Positions 23,142-33,919 of a stretch of 64,000 nt of DNA are shown here, one piece after another. The DNA is from Pyronema omphalodes (Eukaryota > Ascomycota > Pezizomycetes > Pezizales > Pyronemataceae), in the NCBI GenBank assembly GCA_024516155.1, contig JAJJXM010000061.1, forward strand, positions 248,001 to 312,000. Direction: 5' to 3'. The notes under the pieces were generated by a model, which ran no database searches, was not told the DNA's origin, and saw only the letters and a program-made list of their open reading frames with translations. Made by a program: the position numbers and the translations under genes. How positions within the stretch are numbered: position 1 is the stretch's first letter; each line of letters begins with the position of its first letter.

Positions 23142-23746
23142 GGGCGTTTCACGCTACGTTTATCGGGGCCCATTATAGCGCGCTTCGGGAAACTTTTTAA
23201 GAAAAATCTGTCGCCATAAACAATGTCAGCGTGAAACCCCCCCGGAATCTTAATTGAAAGAAATCGCATTCTCGCTGTTTTTCTTAGGCCGCAACATCGC
23301 GTCCCCTCGCACCACGACCCAGGAAAAAAATTTTCACCACACACTTGGCGATGCCACGCGCGCAAAAAAAAACCCACAGAACAACTTTTTGACGAATATT
23401 ACAGCAAAAAAATGTTTCGTAATCATAGCTGGGCATGCATAGAGGCCAACTTTTATATTTTATACTTCTTTTTATAATCTTTTTGAATTTTCATATTTTT
23501 ATTCTTTTCGCTATGAGAGACAGTGGAAGAGCGATGCTAACCCGTATCGTGCTTAGTGCTCCGTGTAGTGTTAAATGAGCCGTAATAGATAGTCCGAGAT
23601 TATCTTAAAATGCCATAAGGAGCTCCGGAGCTCCTTTTGCAAAAAGGCTTTTAAGACGATAAATGCCGCGCCTAGATCGCCTATTGAACTAGTGATTAAG
23701 CTTAATCCAATCGTTAAACAATCCATAATTGAAGCGTGAAACGGCC
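23142..23746. mobile_element. Tc1/mariner-type MITE, 605 bp
   Basis: Terminal inverted repeats GGGCGTTTCACGCT and AGCGTGAAACGGCC (13 of 14 paired), flanked by TA (23140-23141 and 23747-23748). The paralogous site near 13,578 (GGCTATGAATATTATTATTGG) lacks it. AT-rich interior, no transposase. Confidence 0.8.
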
Positions 23747-24392
23747 TATTGGTATTAGAGATTAGGTTCCTGCTTATCGGATAGCAGGATACGAACTCAA
23801 CCCAACCTTTTTGATACTTTGAAAAAACGGCAGCTTGTTTGAAAATGACGCAAACAATTTCGGGGAACACAATGAGGGTTATCATCAGATAACTTCGCTG
23901 TATTTCTTAGGACTTGTTTGTGTCAACAATGCATGAATTTAAAAGTAATGGTGAAAATTGACTGCGTCTTTCGTGCAAAACAAAAAAAAAGAAAACCGCA
24001 CAAAAATGAAAAGACACGCTACATATAGAGGAATCGAAAAACAAAAACAAAAGAAAAAGGAGATAACCAAAATTTCGATATAGCCGTGGCATATAAGTGG
24101 GTCTAGTTTTCTATGATAATAATTATGAGTTGCTCTTGAAGACAAGGACGCTTTGTAGAAAAATGCTTCTGGAAATTGATGTTCAGGGTTACAAAAAAGA
24201 TAGTATGAGACAATCTAGAAATTCCGGCATGACTGAAGTTGGAAAATACCATCTCAAAACAAAAGTATCTCACCCACGGAGTCCTTGGTGTTCCGTTAAC
24301 CGAAATGCAAGTTCCAAAGAACGTACAGTAAATAACTGTCCATTGCTTTGTAGCCGGCAATGTTTCCAACCAAGTCATGACTAAATATTCCT

Positions 24393-24932
24393 CTACTCCC
24401 AATAAAAGCGGACCCCACCATCCTTCTTTTCCTCACTAATCCAGTGATTGATCTTATGGTCGAGACTTTCTCCGAGAAGATTAAGATTTGCCAGCGTAAG
24501 GGTAGGTTTTGTAGTGTTCATTGTGGGTTTCTGTTCGTGTTCGGTACTCTTGCCATCGGATTGACGGGGTTTAACGGTAATTTCGGCGCTTGTAGCATTG
24601 GCATTTGTGGTACGAGTCAGATGAAGATTTGCCAGCGTAAGGGTAGATTTTGTGGTGTTCATTGCGGTGTTCATTGTGGGTTTCTGTTCGTGTTCGGTAC
24701 TCTTGCCATCGGATTCACGGGGTTTAACGGTACTTTCGGCGCTTGTAGCATTGGCATTTGCGGTACGAGTCAGATTTTGAACTAAGTACAATGAAATTGA
24801 TCAGCCCATTGTCTTTCAAAGCAGAATTGAAAAGGAATATGCTATACTCGCTAGACATTTGTGCTTAAATCCATCCGACTGAGGTCTTGTGCCGTCGGTA
24901 TTATTTGAGTTATTGATTTGTTCATTAGCCAT
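24393..24932 (-). CDS. X-family small protein, copy 4 (two exons, internal 51-aa repeat)
   Basis: Exon 1 24932-24848 (85 nt), intron 24847-24782 (GTATAG...TTAG, 66 nt), exon 2 24781-24393 (389 nt). 157 residues. Exon 2 is the 236 nt of copies 2 and 3 plus exactly 153 nt, because a block of 51 codons (LTRTANANATSAE ... STLTLANL) is repeated in tandem. Only the second block is followed by the complete core (LGESLDHKINHWISEE, KKDGGVRFY). Polar, Thr/Asn/Glu-rich, no signal peptide or membrane segment. The frame is intact although the upstream P copy B is wrecked, which suggests selection on X. Function not recognised. Confidence 0.68.
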
Positions 24933-25139
24933 TTTTCGATACTGAAGACGAATGGAACGACCGAAAAATGTTTGTGCTAATTGATGGAGATGTTGATGTA
25001 TGGAAATAACGTGAGAGGGTCGACTGTTTGGTGAATTTATAGACACGGGGAATCAGAAATTTCGTGTCGTCCACGCTTCCCATTCTCCAGCCTTTTCAGC
25101 ACATAGTCTGCATGCCGCGAGCTGGCTCTATTTAGTTTG

Positions 25140-27560
25140 GTCATTTATGCAGGATTGTGTGCCCACTGATGCTCGGGGCGTTCCCGGCAACTGTTGAAGT
25201 AACACACGACAGTTAGCGATATACAGTAACTAGCTAGCTTCCGCCATAACCCTACGGTTAGATGCGTGTATGAAATAAAAAAAAAACAAAAGAAAGAACG
25301 TGCCCACTGATGTCCTTTGATCGAAGGGTGGAGGGAGGAGAAAGGTAGCTTAGAGTTTGAAGGGCGCCAGGTTTCCGCCAGTAGCTTTGAAGGAAGCACA
25401 GATCTAGTTTGCATGCTGCAGATACTTTGGATGATCAAGTGATAATTGCGAGACGCTATTGATTCGACTGGCTCTGTCTTGAAGATAGACCCGTTTATGC
25501 TGTCTGCAATTAACAAAGTAAGTTGCGGGTAGAATCTCGCTACCATTTGCCCAAAGAAGACCTACAGTCGTTATAATAGGAAAAGAATTTTTTCTTCCAA
25601 GACGGATCAGCCAAAAGGGAGGATGGGAGCGAAAGAATGTGAGTGGAGGAGCATGTTGAGACCAGTTCAGATGGCCCCGAGAGCAATGTGCTCATTTCCA
25701 GTGCCTAGTCCGCACCATATTTCGCCAATTCTTTATCCAGGCTTCTTGCTATTTCTCATGCCTATGGGCACCACAGACGCAGAATGCCAAATAGTAATTC
25801 TGGGAATTGCTGCGTGTTTATTTCCATGGCATTTTATAACCTTTGTATGGTGTCACCATACACTGAATACCACTTGCCCTTCATGTAGCCAAATTGATGC
25901 CGTCAGTTCCGTGAGCGGCAATGGAGACGCTATAATACTTTACCGCTCAATATTCCCTGAAGCTGAGCACAATGGCAGAAGTTTTCCGATAAATACCCAC
26001 AGGGTGTGTATATAGGTTCAGTATTATCATTTGAAACTTCGATGGATTGAAGTAATTGACATTCACAATTATGAATGTCGCCAATAAAAAATATTATAAA
26101 TAGGTCTGGAGGATTACTTGAAGTCTGATTTCTGGTAATGTACGTTTTGAATGATGATGTTCTTTTTTTGCGGTCATTAAGCAAATGTTATCTCGGATGC
26201 ATCTCCTCAAATCATGCTTGCCTGCTTGCCCGAAAGAATTGGATACTTGAATAAGCTTCATAACTTCCAACCCTGGGCGCTGAGAGAAATATTTTTGTAT
26301 GGTTCTCAGAAATCTGCGCCTCGCCATCGCTCTTGTGATGTGGTAACATGTTTGTCCGTGAATAGTACTCAGCCTCTGGCGAATTCACAAACCGAAATAT
26401 AGGCATCAGTAAGCATTCTAATTGGTGTCGTAGTTTTGCAAGGGATTTAGTTGTCACGAGCAGTATATTTTGAGACATTGTGCCCCATTGCTGCGTGCAT
26501 TTTGACAATCATAAACGACAAGATAGTCAAGTATGTACCAGATCCGGTGAATGGAGATAAAGCTAATCGCCTTCCATCAGGATCACCGAGTCGTCTGCTG
26601 ATGTTTTTCGTTTGCGTAAAGCGCCAAATCACTGCATTTAATCAATATCCTCGTGGATTCCAGCCATCTTCTGATTGTCGTATGCATTATCTCCCTAATG
26701 CAGTCAAATATTATGTTGGAATCAGCTGAATGTTGCTTGAATGCCAGCGCACAGTTTCATTTGAAACTGAAGGAATCTGCGGGCTGTCGGTGAGCATATT
26801 GATGTCATTTGAACCATATGCGGTATATCATACCGAGTTTAACATGATGTTGGCAGCTGAAAAGCTCGAATATTTTGAACAATGCTACGTACACGTCCTG
26901 AGTTGACAATAATTCAAACGTTTTCTCGGTCGACTGCCTGCTTCTGGATTGTCTAACGTCTCAAATATCAGCCTGAATCGGCGTGCATATGCATGTCAAA
27001 GACTGCTTTAACATTGTTAGCTATTGGTAGATTTACATGACTGAATTCCCGTAATACCGGTAAACACACTGCGCCAGTATGCAAACAAGTGAAGCTGACA
27101 CCTCTAAGAGTCTGTGGGTCTTTTGCGCAGGATCATCATGCGCAGTGTTTCATTGCGCATTTGTGTGACCATGCATACTAATTGAGCGTTCCAAGTTCGC
27201 CAGGGAATCGAGAAGGTATCGTCTGGTTTCCATCGTCCGGCCCATTTTTCTGCACATCTTATCGCAATAATATAGACTTCATTGTAAAGAATGGTGTTCG
27301 AATCAAGATTGATGTCGAAAATGTATCGCTTTTTGTTTACCGGGTTTCAATAATCTCGAAGGACAGATAAAAATATGTATTCTGGAGCCGGATTAATTAT
27401 CAGCGAGTGTAATTTCTATGAGGAGGGACATAAGCTTACTTGGAGCCTTGAGAGAAATTCGCAGAATGCGATCTTAGGATGCCAAATAACGAGTTGGGTT
27501 GCTGGTAATTTGCACTGAGCAGTGCTCGATGAGGTGGAAAGGCGGAAAGGCGGGAAAGTG
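25140..27560 (-). pseudogene. P gene, copy B (decayed partner gene upstream of X copy 4)
   Basis: Minus-strand relic aligned block by block with copies A and C: the GTAAG donor near 27,444, the GSRIHIF block near 27,380, ACATTGTTAGCTATT at 27,011, ATCAGCAGAC near 26,593, DNTEPIYT near 25,995, and the 3' block around 25,400-25,470. Short open pieces survive (for example 26447-26632 and 25145-25546) but no continuous frame. Function not recognised. Confidence 0.55.
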
Positions 27561-27699
27561 GAGGATGTTGGATAACTTATGGCAAGGAGGATTGCCTCAG
27601 GAACGGAGGCTCAGGCGAAGGTGAGACATTGTATATAGGAGGGAAGTAAAAAAAGATGGCCGCAGAAACGGAGGCTCCCGCGATATACGCGAGTGACTG

Positions 27700-29750
27700 T
27701 GGGTGGGGGAGCTCGCCACCATCATCTTTAGGCACGAGTAGGAGGGAATGAAAGAGCATCTGCTATGGGAGATAGTAAATTCTTGCAAACAGCAATTGGA
27801 CTGCTGTCAAGGGTCTTGGCCTGAATCAGTAATGCATATCTCGGGGACCCGTCTGCATTCCATGCTGGTAGTGGGAGAAATGACAGCGACCAGAGAAACT
27901 GCGCGCGCACACGAGAAGTGCGCATTACACATCAAAGTAGACTCGATACTCACCACAGTAATGATAATCTACCATCTTTATCTATCACGTTAAAGGCTAC
28001 AACGGTGTTAATATTTATATGAAACATTTTCCCTAAGTGTATTCCAATACTTATCTATGTCTCAGAAGGTCAAGATCATGTAAACAGGATCACTCTCGAT
28101 GAACATGAGTGAGTATGTGTACGGAATTCTATGTAGCCCGCTGACCTTGGTTAGGGGCAGCAGTTACTCCACCGAATTTTATCCAAGAACACGCGCAGAA
28201 AGCTTCATTTTGATGGCGATGACGTACAGATGTGTTCCGAAGACAGCCAGATTTCATATTACTCCGCCCTATTTTTGTTCCCCCCACCTAACTTCGAAGA
28301 CCCAGACCACTACCCTTGTTCAATAGCCAAATATTTTGATGATTATGATCAAACAAAAGCATCAGGGAGCTTTTGATCCGTTATATTTTGTTACGAAACC
28401 TTTGAAATTATGGTTGTGCTATTACGTTTATGGAGTTCGCCGTACTTAATGTAATGCACAATGACAGGGCGCGGGCGCTATATTATAGAGGAACATCCAG
28501 TTCAAATGCGCGTGCCCTGCAGGTTGCCTCCACCCAAATGCAATCGCTAAGTGGCTAATCTTTTTATTAATTGTAGAATAATCCTTGCAACTACGCAACA
28601 CATACACATGTATGGTGTCGGCGACTTGGTATGAGCTAGCGTGACAGGGGTCTGAGGCCACAAAGCAACCCCCCCCGCGCCGACCGCATCTCCATCTTGT
28701 GACGAAAAAAAGAATTAATTTTGAAACCGTAAAGTTATGGAACAAAACGTAGAAATCACTTCTGTAGTTTCAAAATTCAATTTATAGGCGTGGCTGTGAA
28801 GCTGATAGCGTTTGAAAGTTATCTATTTTTTGGGATTGAGCAGTCCAATGCGAGTGATATGGGATCATATAACGTTAGTACGTTCACGCTGGCACTGCTC
28901 CGTGTGACAAAGCGCATGCCACATCACTCGATGCTTACTAAATCCACTTTTGTTAACCTTTTGTCAGATACCAAGCATTTTTATGAGGAGATATCTCGTT
29001 TATTGTTGAATCAATATTTGTAAAGTACTACGGTCTAAAGTTATGTTTTTCTGTTTCTCTTTTTACTTTTTTTTATTCTCTTTCACTATCTAACACGAGA
29101 TTCCAGCAGAATATCGTAAAATCTGTGACTTCATTTTTCATTTTCATGGTAGGTTGTCCGCAGGCTTATTCTCCGGAGCTGCTTCTAGCGCTACTCCTGC
29201 CACGGTGATGGTGTTTATTTTGAGTTTCTTGCTGATTTCTAGTGTGATGGTTGCCGTAGCGATGCCTTGGCTTTACATATAGGTGAAGGGGAGGCTCTTG
29301 TTCACCACAACCCAAATAGCGTTGTACCCGATTCGAGTATAAACTCTGTCCACATAGCTGAATTCCGCAATGGTTGTTCAGCATCCCAGAATTGATACAT
29401 TGGCGTCGAAGTTCCCCAGAATTGATACATTGGCGTCGAAATTCAGCTGGTAAATCTGGAAAGTCATAAACGAGCTATAATTCATTATTTATTGGCTTAT
29501 GGTTGTATGACGTACGGTGCAATATAGAGGCTGTCCTCGGCCATTACAGATACATGGATTATGGGATTTCAAACATCACGAAGGTTGAGCTCAATACGTA
29601 GTCGGCCTTGTTCACGCTTACCTGCAAAAGATATTTAATTACCGTGATGAATAATTTTAAATACAACAAGGTTTAAAATGACTATAAATTATACACGGAG
29701 GAGTACAGTTGATTCTATGCAGGCGGTGCTCGTATATGTACAATGTATTC
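27700..29750. other. Gene-poor stretch with a 30-bp direct repeat
   Basis: No supported gene. CCCAGAATTGATACATTGGC followed by GTCGAA occurs at 29385-29410 and 29415-29440 (period 30). A lone GGCACGAGTA at about 27,731 resembles a foldback-family end, but no partner end was found. Confidence 0.4.
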
Positions 29751-29774
29751 CTCGTGTACCTAAAAGAGCCGCAT

Positions 29775-30050
29775 TTTTTGATTTGACGTACGTAAAGTTG
29801 AGCCACAGCACGACGTAGTAAACTAGTATAACGTAACGTGAAAGCTTGGCAGGCGACGTTACATAAAACTTTCAGCTAGAGCGGCCACGTGACGAGCATA
29901 GGAGAGGGGGCGGGCTGGCGCACCTATCGATCACCTAATATGTATGTGAATTCTGGTGGCTTAGCAAAATTTCCCCTGTGAATTAGCATTTACCAGGCTG
30001 TAAAGTCGTCCATCATACCGTAATATAATTACGTTACTGTTTCACTGTAG
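29775..30050. repeat. Diverged relative of the 321-bp hAT MITE, reverse orientation
   Basis: GTAAAGTTG, TAACGTAACGTGAAAGCTTGG, GACGTTACAT, TTTCAGCTAGAGCGGCCACG and a distal ATTACGTTACTGT appear in the order expected for the reverse complement of 6498-6818. Clear ends and target duplication were not found, so this is a degraded copy. Confidence 0.5.
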
Positions 30051-30116
30051 GCGGCTCTGCTTGGTGTGGTGCAACAGGCAGAGCCTCAACTTTCTTAATG
30101 CAGAAGAGCCGCAATA

Positions 30117-30156
30117 CTCGTGCCAAGGTGGCGCTAATGCACCACCTTGGCACGAG
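30117..30156. mobile_element. 40-bp miniature element of the foldback family
   Basis: Starts CTCGTGCCAAGGTGG, has the loop CGCTAATGCA, ends CCACCTTGGCACGAG: a perfect 15-bp hairpin flanked by TA on both sides (30115-30116, 30157-30158). The first 30 bases equal the outer 30 bases of the 964-bp foldback at 53.7 kb, so it is that element reduced to its tips. Confidence 0.75.
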
Positions 30157-30802
30157 TACTGCTGTTGACATCCGAGACCGCGCCTTCCCAGCTCCACAGG
30201 ACGAACAATGCAACACTCTCAACCACTTGTCACCTGCTCTGTATCATCGCAACGCGAGACCATTCCAGTATGTATTCCCGGAAACGTCCGGATTGACTGT
30301 CATACCTACCTTTTGTATTGATAATTGCCTGTGTTGAAAAGAGCCCGACACTTGCAAACTCAAAAGATCCGGCCTGTTCAACTCTCGACGCATAACTGTA
30401 CACGCCTACTTGCAGTCACTTTGTGGAAAATCAACGCCCTTTCGGCACCGACCTGGCGTAGAATGATGAAAACCTCGTCGGTAATTGAAACGTGGTAGAC
30501 CAGCTATATATCTTTTATGGGTTTCCCTAAGACATTCGAAGTTACTCTGCGCAGTTTTGAATGCACCTTGTGGTTGCGGAAAAAATTGGCGGGCATTTTA
30601 TTACTGGTATCGTAAAGTATTTTCTGGCTGGAAGATTGATTTCCCAACAGACTCCTTAGGGGGCATAACTTGGACCCGTGTTATCGCACGAGGTTATACG
30701 TCTAATGTGTGGAATGTCGCAATCCTAAATAGATCTGGGCTCCAAAAAAACACATGCCTCCAATCACATCAAAGCGACTCTTCAGGATCCTGGAGCTATT
30801 TA

Positions 30803-30987
30803 TGCGGCTCTGTTGCTCTGACACACCTCATTTGATCGCGCCTGATGGAGAATACTGCAGATCTAGTGACACGACACGGCTCTACGGACATGCGGCTCTG
30901 TTGCTCTGACACACCTCATTTGATCGCGCCTGATGGAGAATACTGCAGATCTAGTGACACGACACGGCTCTACGGACATGCGGCTCT
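30803..30987. repeat. Perfect tandem duplication, 88-bp unit
   Basis: The unit beginning TGCGGCTCTGTTGCTCTGAC is at 30803-30890 and, apparently without any change, at 30891-30978, followed by nine bases of a third start. Absence of divergence marks it as recent. No coding role evident. Confidence 0.85.
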
Positions 30988-30989
30988 AC

Positions 30990-33571
30990 GGCGACTATTA
31001 AACCAGGAACGCACCCATTTTGTCGTCCTTTTCCAACCCCGTCCTTCGGAAAACCTTTGAGGCTCTGATCTTCAACAAAGGAGACAGTACACGAATATTC
31101 TGTCAATTTTACTCCGGAAATCCGCAGAAGAATCTTCGATAACTATCGACGACATTTCAAGACGTCCACACTAAGCCTTTCGATGTTTCCTGAACTAAGT
31201 TTCATCATTTTGATGATATAGGGCTTGATTCAATTGTTTGTGAATCTCATCAGAATATCTAGTACTAACCATTTCATATGTCCACATAATGTGGCCTTCG
31301 CTCACCGCAAAGAACCGACCGCGTATCAGACCGAAATTAATGACTTAGCTTACTCACGATTTGATCACGGGATCAAATCGATGGGCTGTTTCATGGCTGG
31401 AAATAATCTGACAGTAAGTTTAAAACAAATGACATAATCTTCTTGAACAAGCACTAATAGAATTAGAGACATATGCAAGCACCTCGCCCCTGGGAACGCT
31501 CTTCTCAATCGCATGATGGGACCATAACGCATAGTCACGTTCGGGGGAAAGGGAGCTGCATCTACTTTCAAATGAGCGATTTTTTTTCTCAGTACGTTCG
31601 GCTTATGGACCAGAACCTTGCCCTGTGCTGATAATAGATTGGCGGTGGGAAATGCTGTACAACAAACATACGTGTTGTATATGCAAGGTGTGTTATATCG
31701 CTCGTTATCGATGAAGGAATCGGTGGGCTGACACTACCAGAATCTACATTCCAACTTTGGCAATACACAGCGAAGATATTAGAACGATAGCCAATAGCGA
31801 GTTATATTGATATCCGGTCGACGGCGCTTAAGCATTGAGCACTGTGTGCAGTGCATGGCATAAATTAGGCGCCCAATGGCTGTATCGTACGATATTTCAG
31901 CACAAAGAAAAATCATACATGTTGTTGGCAATGCATGAGGAGTTTCGGTGACGTTACCTGATTTTGTTAATGACGATTCTAGGTACGTGGACGAGGGATA
32001 GGGGTTTAGAAGCCTGCATGCTAATATGAAATCAACTAGTAATCAATAATTCATCACATAGCACGACGAAAGAAAACTCCAATTATTGTAACGCTCAAAA
32101 GAACGAGGGTAAAACGATTTGGCACGAAGAAGCTACAATTCGTCGGCATGGACTGTGCTTCGGAAAAAAACAGTACGACTCCGAATAACACCGCGACCCC
32201 TGTCGATACCGCAATCAGGCACTGGAGCTTTCAATCGGTATACTACCCAACTACGAAAACATAATAAACATGCGGAACACATGTCACGGATCGTCCCGAG
32301 TCCGCCCCTCTCCGTTACAACACTCGACCTACCCACTTGTATTCGAAAATACATAATTCAACACCGCAATGAATTAGCAAGGAACTTCTATCAAATGTGG
32401 TCATAATGGAACATCGAATTAATTTAAAGACTTTTTCTCTTATGTTGGGCTGGATGAAAAGGAAAGATGATTCTGCGCACACAAAATAAATCAATGGGTT
32501 ATGCACCGGTTTTAGAATGGAAAATTGGGGCTATTCGTTGAAACGAACAAACCCTCTAGAGTTATTGCCTGTCAATACACCTTATATTTGTACATCGTGG
32601 CCAGGGTATTGGGCCGCAAATGACAGAATCATGGACAGGGTATCTTGCAGATTAAGGAATGGTTCTCTATTGGTGCTAGAGAAAGTATCACCAGCAACAA
32701 TGTTATCTTCATGGCGAGACAAAGCACAGCACAATAAACAATAACCATCGATCTTCAGAACACGCCGTCAGCATGAGGCATGACCTGTATCTACCACGGC
32801 TTAATCATTAACTCATTGGAATGTACTTCACAATGATCCGGGACAAGTTTTCACCTATGGAAAGCCGAGGAAAATAATATACCCTCGCGACCTGTCATAA
32901 TAATGAGCGAATACTATGTGTTTTCAATTCAGCATCGTTCTTCAGAAGTATTAAAAACAGTTAACAATCCCCTGGGTATACCAAGATGAACTGTGACATT
33001 CAATTGGTTGAGGTCATTAACCCCCTCCCCCCTTTCCTCCCCATCCCAAGGAAGCCTGAATCATAAGGTGGTGAGGAAGTGGAAGTCTGCGCACGGATTG
33101 AGCACAACCATACATATGGACAGTAAACCTTACAGGGGTTTCCACATGCAGACCACCTGGGACCAATTCCTACAAGGATTGAGTGATCGATAACCCGAAC
33201 GGAGAATATCGGCACGCTACTTACCCAGGTCATGCTTCTTGGAGCATCTATATGGATTGATCAGCGATTCGAATACATCTAAATCCTCTGATAATACAGG
33301 TTCTCATAAATCTAAGTCCAGCCGGCGTGTTTAGCAAATGCTTTAAAATCTTGAATCATCTTCCCCAATCTCTTAATCCATATCACAGCAATGTACAGCA
33401 AGCAAAAACGGCGCGAAAATACCGGTAACACTGCACAAGTCGAACCTGAAGTGTTCCTCATATCAGAGAAACCTTCGTTTCTCGCCAATTTGAATGGTTG
33501 CTTTCCATGATCTAACAAAGCTTCTGGGGCTATGAGCTGATTTATTTTCTCGTTTAGCCCCAGAAAAAAAC
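30990..33571. other. Gene-poor stretch, possible decayed X fragment
   Basis: No intact gene supported. Near 31,350-31,400 the frame reads RFDHGIKSMG, vaguely like the HDHGINVWLG core of X copy 1, but the flanking motif is lost. The rest looks non-coding. Confidence 0.3.
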
Positions 33572-33919
33572 ATGTCTAATATCACGAACGAAATCATCGA
33601 TAGACCACAAAATGCCACTCAATCATCAGAAGCAGTAGTCGTGCAGAAGACCCGTCCAACTGCCCCTGGATTTACACTGGATCAAGCCGTGTTGAACGGA
33701 AATAACGAGACGGATGAAATAGCCGATGAACGAAGTCCTGGAAGCGAAACAAGTCGAGCCAGCAATTTGGCTGTCAATTCAATCCAGCTCGACCTTAAGC
33801 CCGAGAACCTACATTTCCTCGAAGATACGCCTCTGCATAGCCTCGATTTTTGGTACCATCAGGATCGGAAGGATGATTGTTGGAGTGTATTTTCATCAAA
33901 ACTGGACGAATGTCTTTGA
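33572..33919 (+). CDS. X-family small protein, copy 5 (divergent, single exon)
   Basis: 115 residues from ATG 33572 to TGA. Acidic, Asn/Thr-rich N-terminal two thirds, then the X core in diverged form: IQLDLKPENLHFLED, LHSLDFWYHQD, RKDDCWSVF. The spacing between the leucine-rich part, the H-x-L/I-x-x-W and the K-D-D matches the copies at 41.0 and 5.7 kb. No intron is needed. No signal peptide or membrane segment. No P copy was recognised upstream. Function unknown. Confidence 0.5.
   Translation: MSNITNEIIDRPQNATQSSEAVVVQKTRPTAPGFTLDQAVLNGNNETDEIADERSPGSETSRASNLAVNSIQLDLKPENLHFLEDTPLHSLDFWYHQDRKDDCWSVFSSKLDECL

Larger units (their letters stand above)
22400..27600. repeat. Segmental duplication, right copy (B')
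   Basis: Partner of 12.84-18.0 kb, same orientation, offset about 9.6 kb. It contains X copy 4 and P copy B. It carries the 605-bp TA-flanked MITE that the left copy lacks, and lacks the hAT MITE of the left copy. Confidence 0.6.

Noticed and set aside
27725..27745. GGCACGAGTA as an end of another foldback-family element
   Set aside because: No TACTCGTGCC partner end within about 1 kb upstream.
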